Of a stretch of DNA of 64,000 nucleotides, positions 26,653 through 35,252 are shown piece after piece. The notes under the pieces are model-generated. The model ran no database searches and was not told where the DNA came from. It saw only the letters and a list, made by a program, of their open reading frames with translations. Position numbers and translations under genes: made by a program. Position 1 is the first letter of the stretch. Every line of letters begins with the position of its first letter. Source of the DNA: Anthropogastromicrobium aceti (GTDB taxonomy: Bacteria; Bacillota; Clostridia; Lachnospirales; Lachnospiraceae); NCBI RefSeq assembly GCF_025567095.1, contig NZ_JAOQJH010000001.1; one strand, written 5' to 3'.

Positions 26653-26681
26653 TTGTACAGAAAGGAAAAATGTGGTAAAAT
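26653..26681 (+). promoter_or_regulatory. Candidate promoter of the PHP gene
   Basis: TTGTAC (26653-26658), a 17-nt spacer and TAAAAT (26676-26681). The -35 overlaps a TACAATTGTA palindrome (26648-26657) that could be an operator. Confidence 0.5.
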
Positions 26682-26714
26682 AGGACAAGAAAAATAAGAT
26701 TGGAGAAAATGACT

Positions 26715-27584
26715 ATGGAAAAAGACATGTTCGGCGTAAGCCGCCTTAAAGTAAATCTACATATGCACACGACAATTTCTGATGGCTCAAAAACACCAGA
26801 AGAAGCGGCAGAAATTTATAAAAAAGCAGGATATGATGTAGTTGCGATTACAGATCATTGGATTCATCGTGATAGTGGAGAGATTGGCGGTCTGCGTATT
26901 TTATCAGGAGCTGAATATAATATTGGCGGAGGCGATGCCAGCACTGGTGTATACCATATTCTTGGCATAGGATGCAGCAAAAAGCCAAATCTGACACAGG
27001 AGGCAGGACCACAAAAGATTATTGATGAGATTCATCGCTGCAGCGGAATTGCCATATTGGCGCATCCGGCATGGTCATTAAATACGGCGCAGCAGGCAGC
27101 AGCACTTAATGGTGTGGACGCTACTGAAATTTTCAACTCTGTATCTGATGAGGGTGAGTCCTCACGTCCATATTCTGGTGATTTTGTTGATACAGCAGCA
27201 TGCCAGGGCTTATTTTATCCGTTGGTTGCAGATGATGATACGCATATGTATAACTGCGATGAGACAAAGGCATGGATTATGCTTGAAGCCAAGATTACAG
27301 ATTCAGATGAGGCGCTACTACAGGCAATTAAAGAAGAAAAGTTTTACGCAACACAGGGACCAGAGATTCATATTAGAAGAAATGGCGATGAGATAACAGT
27401 ACTATGCTCACCAGTCAGCCGCATTTCCTTCTTTTCCAATGCCGTATGGGCGCCAGAGCGTGGTCATAGAGGAACAGGACTGACAAAAGCAGTATGCCAT
27501 GTACAGCCATGGGAGAAATTTATACGTGCAGAGGTAACAGACGAACAGGGAAGAAAGGCCTGGAGTAAGGTGATTAGGCTGTAA
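26715..27584 (+). CDS. PHP-domain metal-dependent phosphoesterase
   Basis: This protein of about 289 residues has a PHP (polymerase and histidinol phosphatase) domain: LHMHTTISDGSKTPEEAAEI, VVAITDHW, LAHPAWS and the later VADDDTHMY supply metal ligands. A small beta-rich C-terminal part (about 210-289) follows. PHP proteins hydrolyse phosphate esters. It could be the missing histidinol phosphatase since it follows the his operon, but it has its own promoter and resembles general PHP proteins more. GGAG lies 9 nt before the ATG at 26715. Confidence 0.8.
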   Translation: MEKDMFGVSRLKVNLHMHTTISDGSKTPEEAAEIYKKAGYDVVAITDHWIHRDSGEIGGLRILSGAEYNIGGGDASTGVYHILGIGCSKKPNLTQEAGPQKIIDEIHRCSGIAILAHPAWSLNTAQQAAALNGVDATEIFNSVSDEGESSRPYSGDFVDTAACQGLFYPLVADDDTHMYNCDETKAWIMLEAKITDSDEALLQAIKEEKFYATQGPEIHIRRNGDEITVLCSPVSRISFFSNAVWAPERGHRGTGLTKAVCHVQPWEKFIRAEVTDEQGRKAWSKVIRL

Positions 27585-27631
27585 GGGCTGTATTTGGAAA
27601 TATTGGAAAAGTAATAGATAGGGGGAGCAGT

Positions 27632-28633
27632 ATGCCATTACAAATTATTCGCAACGATATCACAAAATTAAAAGTAGATGCAATCGTTAATGCTGCAAAC
27701 AGTTCTCTGCTTGGCGGAGGCGGAGTGGATGGCTGTATTCATAGGGCAGCAGGTCCAGAGCTTCTTGCAGAATGCAGAACATTACACGGGTGCGAAACAG
27801 GAAGTGCAAAGATCACAAGAGGATATAAGCTTCCTTGCAAGTATGTGATCCATGCTGTTGGTCCGCGCTGGCAGGGTGGAAAATATCATGAAAAGGAACT
27901 TTTGGAATCCTGCTATCGCACATCACTGGAACTTGCAAAAAAATACGAGTGCGAATCTGTTGCATTTCCATTGATTTCGTCTGGAATATACGGTTACCCC
28001 AAAGATCAGGCATTAAAAGTGGCTGTAGATACAATTCAAGCTTTCTTATTGGAACAAGAGCTTCAAGTATATCTTGTCATTTTTGATCGTAATTCATATC
28101 AGATCAGCGAAAAACTATTTGATGATATTGCGTCTTATATAGATGATCGCTATGTAGAAGAACATGTTGATCGGGCAGCGGAAGAGGCACGGTATCTTGC
28201 GACTGAGGAAGAGATAACTAGAGAGGAAAATGTTTTTCTAAAGGCAGTATATCCTGGAAAAAAGAAAACATTAGAGGAAGCGTTGAAGCAGCTTGATGAG
28301 AGCTTTTCGCAAATGCTTCTGCGAAAGATTGATGAGAGTGGAATGACAGACGCTCAGTGCTATAAGAAAGCAAATATTGATCGAAAATTGTTTTCTAAGA
28401 TTCGCTCCGATAAGTTTTACAAGCCGTCCAAGACAACAGTTCTAGCATTTGCATTAGCGCTGGAATTGCCGCTTTCAGAGATGCAGGACATGCTTCAAAA
28501 AGCAGGTTTTGCGCTTTCTCATTCAAGCAAATTCGACATTATTGTAGAGTATTTCGTTGAACAGGGCAATTATAATGTCTATGAGATTAATGAGGCATTG
28601 TTTGCCTTTGACCAGAGCCTCATTGGAGGATAA
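27632..28633 (+). CDS. Macrodomain protein with C-terminal helix-turn-helix-like part
   Basis: This 333-residue protein has an N-terminal macrodomain (about 1-170) with VDAIVNAANSSLLGGGGVDG, VIHAVGPRW and SSGIYGYP, the ADP-ribose-binding loops. It probably acts on ADP-ribosyl groups or related metabolites. The C-terminal part (about 215-325) is helical with DAQCYKKANIDRKLFSKIRS, resembling an XRE-like DNA-binding fold. This fusion suggests a sensor-regulator, which is inference. A terminator-like hairpin follows. Confidence 0.85.
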   Translation: MPLQIIRNDITKLKVDAIVNAANSSLLGGGGVDGCIHRAAGPELLAECRTLHGCETGSAKITRGYKLPCKYVIHAVGPRWQGGKYHEKELLESCYRTSLELAKKYECESVAFPLISSGIYGYPKDQALKVAVDTIQAFLLEQELQVYLVIFDRNSYQISEKLFDDIASYIDDRYVEEHVDRAAEEARYLATEEEITREENVFLKAVYPGKKKTLEEALKQLDESFSQMLLRKIDESGMTDAQCYKKANIDRKLFSKIRSDKFYKPSKTTVLAFALALELPLSEMQDMLQKAGFALSHSSKFDIIVEYFVEQGNYNVYEINEALFAFDQSLIGG

Positions 28634-28709
28634 TAAATTAAGTAGTAATATCAAATTTGAAAATGTCGCTTCTCATGCGACCATTCCAATAAAAGAAAAT
28701 GTTATCATG

Positions 28710-28746
28710 TGGCTGTGAGGTGAAAAACCAAGCAGCCATTTTTAGA
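28710..28746 (+). terminator. Probable terminator after the macrodomain gene
   Basis: TGGCTG (28710-28715) pairs with CAGCCA (28733-28738), with an inner GGT/ACC, followed by TTTTTA. The rest of 28634-28795 shows nothing clear. Confidence 0.6.
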
Positions 28747-28795
28747 TGGTAATTAAAATACGCCTAAGTGGCGAGATAATTGGGAGGAAAGGCAC

Positions 28796-29452
28796 ATGAG
28801 AAAGGATTTGACAGAACTTGTTTTTATTATCGACCGCAGCGGTTCCATGAGTGGATTAGAGAGCGATACCATTGGCGGATTTAATTCAATGATTAGAAAG
28901 CAGAAACAGGCAGAGGGCGAAGCATTGATCTCAACGGTTTTATTTGACAATGTGAGCGAGGTTTTGCATGATCGCGTAAATGTGAAGGATATTCAGCCAA
29001 TGACAGAACATGACTATACGGTACGAGGAACAACAGCGTTATTAGATGCAATTGGCGGAGCAATTCATCATATTGGAAATGTTCACAAGTATGCACGCAA
29101 AGAAGATGTACCAGAGCACACCATGTTTGTAATCACGACAGACGGAATGGAAAATGCCAGCCGGTATTACAGCAGTGACAAGGTCAAGAAAATGATCGAG
29201 CGCCAGAAGGTAAAGTATGGCTGGGAATTTCTTTTCCTGGGAGCAAATATCGATGCAGTAGAAACAGCAAGTCACTTTGGCATAGGAGCAGACCGTGCAG
29301 TCAACTATAACTGCGACAGCGAGGGAACTGCATTAAACTACGAAGTAGTCAGTGATGCAATTTGTTCTGTAAGATGCAGTGCACCGTTAAAGCCAGATTG
29401 GAAGAAACGAATAGACGAGGACTATAAGAAGAGAAATAGAAAAAAAGTATAA
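28796..29452 (+). CDS. Von Willebrand factor type A domain protein
   Basis: This 218-residue protein is a single VWA domain with a complete-looking MIDAS: D13-R-S15-G-S17 near the N-terminus, a conserved Thr in VRGTTALLDAIGGAI, and FVITTDGMENAS. It has no signal peptide and is cytoplasmic. Such proteins act as metal-dependent binding adaptors, often with AAA ATPases or with stress and defence modules. It sits at the left border of the AT-rich region; its codon use is like the housekeeping side. Confidence 0.85.
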   Translation: MRKDLTELVFIIDRSGSMSGLESDTIGGFNSMIRKQKQAEGEALISTVLFDNVSEVLHDRVNVKDIQPMTEHDYTVRGTTALLDAIGGAIHHIGNVHKYARKEDVPEHTMFVITTDGMENASRYYSSDKVKKMIERQKVKYGWEFLFLGANIDAVETASHFGIGADRAVNYNCDSEGTALNYEVVSDAICSVRCSAPLKPDWKKRIDEDYKKRNRKKV

Positions 29453-29516
29453 AAACAGTGATTTAATAAAAAAGTTGAGTCAAGAAAAACAATATTTCAT
29501 AAGGAGGTGTTTAGAT

Positions 29517-31034
29517 TTGAGTAAAGTAAAAGCGTTATTAATAGGTGTTTGCAAATATACGAGTAATAGATGCTGTGATTTACCTCTTTGCGCTTATGAC
29601 GTAGAAGCTGTAAAAAGTGCCCTTATTGTAGGATTAAATATATTGGAATCAGATATTATAATCTGTGGACATGATGGAATTGTTACTATAGAAGATGTAA
29701 ACACGGAATTTAAATTTCTGACTGATCAAATTACAAATGAAGAAACATTTATCTTTTATTTTTCTGGGCATGGAGGAAAGAATGTTTTAGCATTAAGTGA
29801 TGGTAACATAAATTTGCAAATACTAATTAACAAGATTGAAAAAATCTCTGTTAAAAATAAGATAATTATTTTAGATAGTTGCTACTCAGGAAATTTTGCA
29901 ATAAGTGATACACCAGATATAGATTTATTGAATACGATAGAAACATTTGCTGGATATGGTTATGCTGTTTTAGCTTCATGTGGTGCAAATCAAACATCTA
30001 GTTTTAGGGAAGAGCGAGAATTAAGCATATATACGAGTTTTTTTGTTGACGCTCTTAACTTAGATTTTTTAGCAAGAAAAGGGAAAAAATCATTGGAATC
30101 TATTAATGAAGCAATTTTTCAGTTCGCAAAGATATGGAATTCTGAAAATCCAAAACAAGTACAAAATCCGATATTCCGATCTAATATTGGTGGAACAATT
30201 TTCTTCGATGTAAAAGAATATAAGCCATACAATATTGGGAAAATATTTGAGGAAACAGAAAGATACATTATTTATAATGTTGAACCAGTGCATACTGGAT
30301 CAGCAAAGCGTTTTTCGGTCAATGTAATTTTGCGGCAGAAAAGTTCTTTTGAAGAAATAGTTAATATTGCAGATGAGATAAAAGACAAATTAAAATATGT
30401 GGATGTTTATCAAAATGAGGTATTTGAATCAACCTATAAAGGGAAAGCAGTAAATATTATCTGGTGCTATTTTGGATACAGTGAAGATGATATTATAGAA
30501 CATAATTATATTTGTCATACGATGTGGGCTGATAGTACTCAAGATAAGAAATGGTGGTATAAAGTAAACAAAAATGCTTGTATTATTAAGAATATTTATT
30601 TAGAAAAAAATCCGTCTTATGAAATAATAAAAAAGTTATTACATGATAGCATGGTACCTAAAGCGGATTTTGTTAAGGCGGTTAATGCAAATATGCGAAA
30701 AATGATAAATGCCGCTCAGGATTTTATTAAAATATATCGAGAATATTGTAATGATGTATTAAGTGAAAATGACTTAATTGATAGTGTTGAGCCACTTAAT
30801 CAAGAAATAGAAGCGTTATACTTCCAACAACGAGATTTGCCACATCCTTCTAAGGAAGTTCATGAATGGGCAAATAAATGTACTCAGTTAACAGGAACAA
30901 TACATGATTTTTCATTGTATTATAATAAAAAATATTTAGATAAGTGGACACGTGAAAATAGAAGACATCTTATGAACTCGTCAATTAAACGTTATGAAGC
31001 AGATCTGGAAGAATTACGAATGATGAAAATATAA
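29517..31034 (+). CDS. Caspase-like (C14) protease with unknown C-terminal domain
   Basis: This protein of about 505 residues has an N-terminal peptidase C14 (caspase/metacaspase-like) domain: KALLIGVCKYTS, then FYFSGHGGK with catalytic His85 and IILDSCYSGNF with catalytic Cys122. The C-terminal half (about 240-505) is unrecognised and largely helical toward the end. Bacterial caspase-like proteases are known effectors in several anti-phage systems that kill or arrest the host. The TTG at 29517 is chosen because AAGGAGGTG lies 7 nt upstream; a TTG at 29475 has no such site. It marks the start of the AT-rich accessory region. The target is unknown. Confidence 0.85.
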   Translation: MSKVKALLIGVCKYTSNRCCDLPLCAYDVEAVKSALIVGLNILESDIIICGHDGIVTIEDVNTEFKFLTDQITNEETFIFYFSGHGGKNVLALSDGNINLQILINKIEKISVKNKIIILDSCYSGNFAISDTPDIDLLNTIETFAGYGYAVLASCGANQTSSFREERELSIYTSFFVDALNLDFLARKGKKSLESINEAIFQFAKIWNSENPKQVQNPIFRSNIGGTIFFDVKEYKPYNIGKIFEETERYIIYNVEPVHTGSAKRFSVNVILRQKSSFEEIVNIADEIKDKLKYVDVYQNEVFESTYKGKAVNIIWCYFGYSEDDIIEHNYICHTMWADSTQDKKWWYKVNKNACIIKNIYLEKNPSYEIIKKLLHDSMVPKADFVKAVNANMRKMINAAQDFIKIYREYCNDVLSENDLIDSVEPLNQEIEALYFQQRDLPHPSKEVHEWANKCTQLTGTIHDFSLYYNKKYLDKWTRENRRHLMNSSIKRYEADLEELRMMKI

Positions 31035-31057
31035 GGATAAATAAAACAAAAAATACG

Positions 31058-31086
31058 TTGATATTTTCATTATTATAATATATGCT
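31058..31086 (+). promoter_or_regulatory. Candidate promoter of the ATPase gene
   Basis: TTGATA (31058-31063), a 17-nt spacer and TATGCT (31081-31086), 53 nt before the ATPase start, in a very AT-rich stretch where chance matches are likely. Confidence 0.4.
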
Positions 31087-31138
31087 AATATTATAGAAAT
31101 ATAAAAACAAGAAACATGTTTTTAAAGGGAGTGAATAT

Positions 31139-32293
31139 ATGAAAATACTTCGTATTACTGCACAAGGACTTCCGTTGTTTAAAGAAGAGTTGGATATTTG
31201 CTTTTATGCACAACAACGCGTGAGTGAAGATGATAAGAATAATCTATATAATATGATTGGAAATTATTATCTTCACTCGGCGTGTGCTTTTATCGGTATT
31301 AATGCATCTGGAAAGACATCTGTACTTAGAGTGATCAACTTGGCATTAAGCATTATAAAAAATGAACCAATCAACCACATAGAGGCTAAGAGCATCTTAG
31401 GAGGAACCAAAAGGACTATAATTAGTATATACTTCTATGATAAATGTAAATATGTTTGCTGTTTGGAAACTGAAATTACAGCAGAGAAGGCAAGGACAGG
31501 AGAATATATTTATTCAATTTTATCCGAAAAATTGTGGGAAAAGCCAATTGCTAGTGTCAGATCAAAGAAATATTTAACGGATTTTACAGGAGTGAAACCA
31601 ACAGCAATCCGCAATCAGAATGAAATATATTTGTCAGATGATATTAGTTTTATTATTGCGCACAACAAAAAGGTAAATGATACAGTAGATGTATTCAGTT
31701 TGCTTTCTTACACGAATATAAGTGCACTACCATTTATAGAGGATATTCCATTAGAAGTGATTTCCGTTTTTGATTCTACAATTGAGAAATTATGCTTTGA
31801 GCAAATAGAGGGAAAGACTTTTATTCATTTGAAATTTAAAGAGAAAGAGGAGATTATTTTAAATAATACAGTCGATCTTGAACGATATTTATCTTTAGGT
31901 ACAATAAAAGGCATTATTGTATTTTCAATGGTAAAAGAAGTGCTTCAATCAGGTGGATATCTTCTGATGGATGAGATCGAAAATCATTTCAATAAAGAAA
32001 TTGTGACAACCTTAATTCGATTCTTTATGGACAGTCATTTTAATAAAAATGGGGGAACCTTGATTTTTACAACACATTATCCTGAGTTGTTAGATGAGTA
32101 TGATCGAAATGATGGGATATACCTTGTAAGAAACTGTAATGGAATTACAGTAGAAAATTTAAGTGGTATCTTAATTCGTAATGATATTAAAAAGAGCGAG
32201 ATTTATCAAAGTGGTGTCATTGAAGGAACAACGCTGGCGTATGAAACATATATACATTTGAAAAAAAGTTTAGATATTTCGATTGACCAATGA
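31139..32293 (+). CDS. AAA family ATPase (AAA_15/AAA_21, OLD-like type)
   Basis: This 384-residue P-loop ATPase has Walker A at about 53-60 (GINASGKTS) and Walker B YLLMDEIENHFN at about 273-284, followed by FTTHYPELLDEYDRN with the conserved switch His. The arrangement is that of ABC/SMC-like ATPases found in OLD, RloC, AbiL and similar defence proteins. No nuclease domain is fused. A second copy lacking the first about 145 residues lies at 44127-44828. Its partner is unknown; the candidates next to it are the caspase-like protease and the YgjP metalloprotease. Confidence 0.83.
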   Translation: MKILRITAQGLPLFKEELDICFYAQQRVSEDDKNNLYNMIGNYYLHSACAFIGINASGKTSVLRVINLALSIIKNEPINHIEAKSILGGTKRTIISIYFYDKCKYVCCLETEITAEKARTGEYIYSILSEKLWEKPIASVRSKKYLTDFTGVKPTAIRNQNEIYLSDDISFIIAHNKKVNDTVDVFSLLSYTNISALPFIEDIPLEVISVFDSTIEKLCFEQIEGKTFIHLKFKEKEEIILNNTVDLERYLSLGTIKGIIVFSMVKEVLQSGGYLLMDEIENHFNKEIVTTLIRFFMDSHFNKNGGTLIFTTHYPELLDEYDRNDGIYLVRNCNGITVENLSGILIRNDIKKSEIYQSGVIEGTTLAYETYIHLKKSLDISIDQ

Positions 32294-32302
32294 GGTGATA
32301 GA

Positions 32303-32932
32303 ATGGAGTTAACAAAATATAAAGCGTGTATATGTGGAGGATTAGCGGAGAATACGATGGATAATATATTAGTAATACGCTCAAATAGAAAGACATTAGC
32401 GATTCAGATCAATTCAGATTTAACAGTGACGGTGCGAGCACCAATGTATACGTCTCAAAGAGATATAGAGCGCATTTTAAAAGAGAAGGAAGTCTGGATA
32501 CAAAAACATATTGAACAAATGAGAGAGCAGGAAGCAAAGAGGAAGGAGATGCAGGGAGAGAATGGTGAACATGAGTATTTGAGTAGGGAAGAAATTCAGA
32601 AGCTTGCAGAGAAAGCTTTGAAATATATTCCGAAGCGGGTGAGCTATTTTGCAAAGCAGATTGGAGTTACATACGGAAGAATAACAATTCGAAATCAGAA
32701 GACAAGATGGGGAAGCTGTAGCAGCAAAGGAAATTTGAACTTTAACTGTTTAGTGATGCTGACACCGCTAGAGGTGATTGACTATGTTGTCGTGCATGAA
32801 CTATGTCATCGAAAAGAAATGAATCATTCTAAGGCATTTTGGGCAGAGGTAGAGAAGGTGCTTCCGAATTATAAGGAGCAGGTGAAGTGGTTGAAGGAGA
32901 ATGGAGGGCAGATAATAGGGCGGATGAAGTGA
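32303..32932 (+). CDS. YgjP-type M48-like metallopeptidase
   Basis: This 209-residue YgjP/WLM-type protein has the zinc motif VVHELCHRKEMNH (HExxH at 165-169) and the conserved TRWGSCSSKGNLNFNC. Proteins of this family frequently accompany type I or other large restriction-modification loci, as here, but their role there is not established. It starts 9 nt after the ATPase gene with GAGGTGA, so it is probably co-transcribed with it. A hairpin follows. Confidence 0.88.
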   Translation: MELTKYKACICGGLAENTMDNILVIRSNRKTLAIQINSDLTVTVRAPMYTSQRDIERILKEKEVWIQKHIEQMREQEAKRKEMQGENGEHEYLSREEIQKLAEKALKYIPKRVSYFAKQIGVTYGRITIRNQKTRWGSCSSKGNLNFNCLVMLTPLEVIDYVVVHELCHRKEMNHSKAFWAEVEKVLPNYKEQVKWLKENGGQIIGRMK

Positions 32933-32960
32933 GAAATTAAATATGACAAATATAGCGAAA

Positions 32961-33004
32961 TAAGAAGCGGCAACTGTAAGAACAGGGGCCGTTTCTTACT
33001 TTAT
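32961..33004 (+). terminator. Probable terminator after the metallopeptidase gene
   Basis: TAAGAAGCGGC (32961-32971) pairs with GCCGTTTCTTA (32988-32998), 11 pairs including one G-U; only a weak T-rich tail follows. The rest of 33005-33185 holds an open frame of about 45 codons ending near 33198 that I cannot assign. Confidence 0.55.
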
Positions 33005-33185
33005 CTGGTTTGGTAAATAGAAATAACCTAATAAATGCACCAAGTTATGTAGAATAACTGTGGCGGATGGAGAAAAAAGAAATGTGATGACCTTGAAGCG
33101 GTTTGTGTGGGATGCTCTGAAAGGAATGGTAACTACAGAAGGTAGTACTGGGTACATAGATTTGAATTTTATTGGTGAAATTATA

Positions 33186-33214
33186 TTGCAAATTTAATTT
33201 TAAGACAGTATAAT
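33186..33214 (+). promoter_or_regulatory. Promoter of the restriction-modification block
   Basis: TTGCAA (33186-33191), a 17-nt spacer and a perfect TATAAT (33209-33214), about 55 nt before the methylase start. Confidence 0.65.
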
Positions 33215-33268
33215 TGATGTTAGTAGTGATTATATATAAAAAATCACATTTAGCAAAGGAGAGTGCAC

Positions 33269-35251
33269 GTGTCGAAGTTAATTGATCTTACAACTTATCC
33301 CATTAGAAATGTTTTGTCAATACTTTTGCAGGATAAGACAACAAAGAAGAATATTATTTGGGCGACAGATATTTATGCTAATAATGGAAAGGGATTTCAA
33401 GATAGAGATCAAATTACTTTAATGTCAGTTATTGGACTTGATCAAATTGCGTTGCAATCTCGAAATGAAAAGGCTGCTGATGAGCAACAGACACGCACAC
33501 GAAAAAAAGCGGAAGTTTTTACACCAGTGTGGTTATGTAATAAAATGAATAATTTTTTAGATGAACAATGGTTTGAACATAAAAATGTTTTTAACATTGA
33601 AGATCAAAATTATACATGGAATGCGATAAACGAGAAAGTTATATTTCCCTCTAAGAAGACATGGAAACAATATGTTGATATGAGGTGCTTGGAAGTTGCA
33701 TGTGGAGAAGCGCCATATTTAGTATCTAGGTATGATGTAACTACGGGAATGCTTATTTCGCAAAAATATCGTATCGGATTATTAGATAGAAAACTTCGAA
33801 TTGTTAATGAAAATGAATCTGATGATGTTGAGTGGACAAAATGGGTATGTCGGGCATTCCAAAGCTGTTATGGATACGAGTATCAGGGAGACAATTTATT
33901 GATTGCCCGAATTAATTTGTTCATGACATTTTACGATTATTATTACGAACGAATAGGGAAAGAACCGAAAGATAAGTTGCTTAAAAAAATTGCAAATATA
34001 ATAGCATGGAATGTTTGGCAGATGGATGGATTGAAGGACACAGTTCCACTTGGCAAACCGCATGAAGAATTTCATCAGTTATCTATTTTCGATATGGATA
34101 ATGAAGATGAGAGAACAGAAGAAGAGGCTCCTTTGTGCAAAATTCAAAATTGGCGATCTAAAAAAAAATCGACAATAAGAGATTTAAAGGAAGGGAAAGG
34201 TAATGGTATGGGAAAAAAGTTGTTTGATGTGATTATTGGAAATCCACCGTATCAGGATGAAACTCTTGGTGATAATAAAGGTTTTGCGCCACCTGTTTAT
34301 AATAAGTTTCTGGATGAAGCGTATAAGATTGCAGATGTGGTAGAAATGATTCATCCAGCAAGATTTCTTTTTAATGCAGGCAGTACACCTAAAGCATGGA
34401 ATGAAAAAATGCTAAAAGATGAACATTTTAAAGTACTTAGCTATGAATCTGATGCAAGTAAAATATTTCCCAATACGGATATAAAAGGTGGTGTTATTAT
34501 ATCATATCATAATGATAAGAAAATATTTGGTGCTATTAAGGTATTTACTAAGTATCCAGAGTTAAATTTGATACTTTCAAAAGTTAATCAAGTATCTTCT
34601 TTTTTATCAATGAGCACGATCGTCGTAACTCGGACGGCATATAGATTAACAGATAAGATGCATAAAGATCACCCAGAGGCAATAGGTCAGTTAAGCAAGG
34701 GACATGCATATGATATGTCAACAAATATTTTTGAAAGACTACCACAAATATTTTATACAGAAAAACCGCAGGATGAATTAGAATATATTAGAATTTTAGG
34801 AAGAGAAAAAAATGAACGCGTTTACAAATATATTAGGAGAGATTATGTAAATCAAGTTATAAACTTAGATAAATTTAAAATATTTATTCCGAAAGCTAAT
34901 GGTATTGGTAAGTTTGGGGAAATTTTATCGTTACCAATTATTTCAGAACCTGGTATTGGATCAACAGAAACTTTTTTAAGTATTGGTTCATTTAGTACTG
35001 AATATGAGGTGAATGTAGCATGTAAATACATTAAGACAAAATTTGTACGGGCTTTACTAGGAATATTGAAAACAACTCAAGATATAACACCGGAGAAGTG
35101 GAAGTATGTTCCAATGCAAAATTTTACACCAAATTCAGATATTGATTGGTCGCAGACAATACAAGATATTGATCGGCAGCTATACGCAAAATATAAATTA
35201 TCACAAGAAGAAATTAATTTTATAGAAAATACGGTTAAGGAGATGCAGTAG
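33269..35251 (+). CDS. Eco57I-like N6-adenine DNA methyltransferase
   Basis: This protein of about 660 residues is a gamma-class N6-adenine methylase. Motif X is EVFTPVWLCNKM (FTP at 84-86), the SAM motif I is LEVACGEAPYL (about 142-152) and catalytic motif IV is NPPY at 325-328. The C-terminal region ends with DIDWSQTIQDIDRQLYAKY, typical of Eco57I/TaqI-type restriction-modification methylases whose C-terminal part recognises DNA. The GTG at 33269 has AAAGGAG 7 nt upstream; the GTG at 33263 is too close to it. It is followed 1 nt later by the helicase-nuclease gene, so the two form one system. Confidence 0.88.
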   Translation: MSKLIDLTTYPIRNVLSILLQDKTTKKNIIWATDIYANNGKGFQDRDQITLMSVIGLDQIALQSRNEKAADEQQTRTRKKAEVFTPVWLCNKMNNFLDEQWFEHKNVFNIEDQNYTWNAINEKVIFPSKKTWKQYVDMRCLEVACGEAPYLVSRYDVTTGMLISQKYRIGLLDRKLRIVNENESDDVEWTKWVCRAFQSCYGYEYQGDNLLIARINLFMTFYDYYYERIGKEPKDKLLKKIANIIAWNVWQMDGLKDTVPLGKPHEEFHQLSIFDMDNEDERTEEEAPLCKIQNWRSKKKSTIRDLKEGKGNGMGKKLFDVIIGNPPYQDETLGDNKGFAPPVYNKFLDEAYKIADVVEMIHPARFLFNAGSTPKAWNEKMLKDEHFKVLSYESDASKIFPNTDIKGGVIISYHNDKKIFGAIKVFTKYPELNLILSKVNQVSSFLSMSTIVVTRTAYRLTDKMHKDHPEAIGQLSKGHAYDMSTNIFERLPQIFYTEKPQDELEYIRILGREKNERVYKYIRRDYVNQVINLDKFKIFIPKANGIGKFGEILSLPIISEPGIGSTETFLSIGSFSTEYEVNVACKYIKTKFVRALLGILKTTQDITPEKWKYVPMQNFTPNSDIDWSQTIQDIDRQLYAKYKLSQEEINFIENTVKEMQ

Positions 35252-35252
35252 T

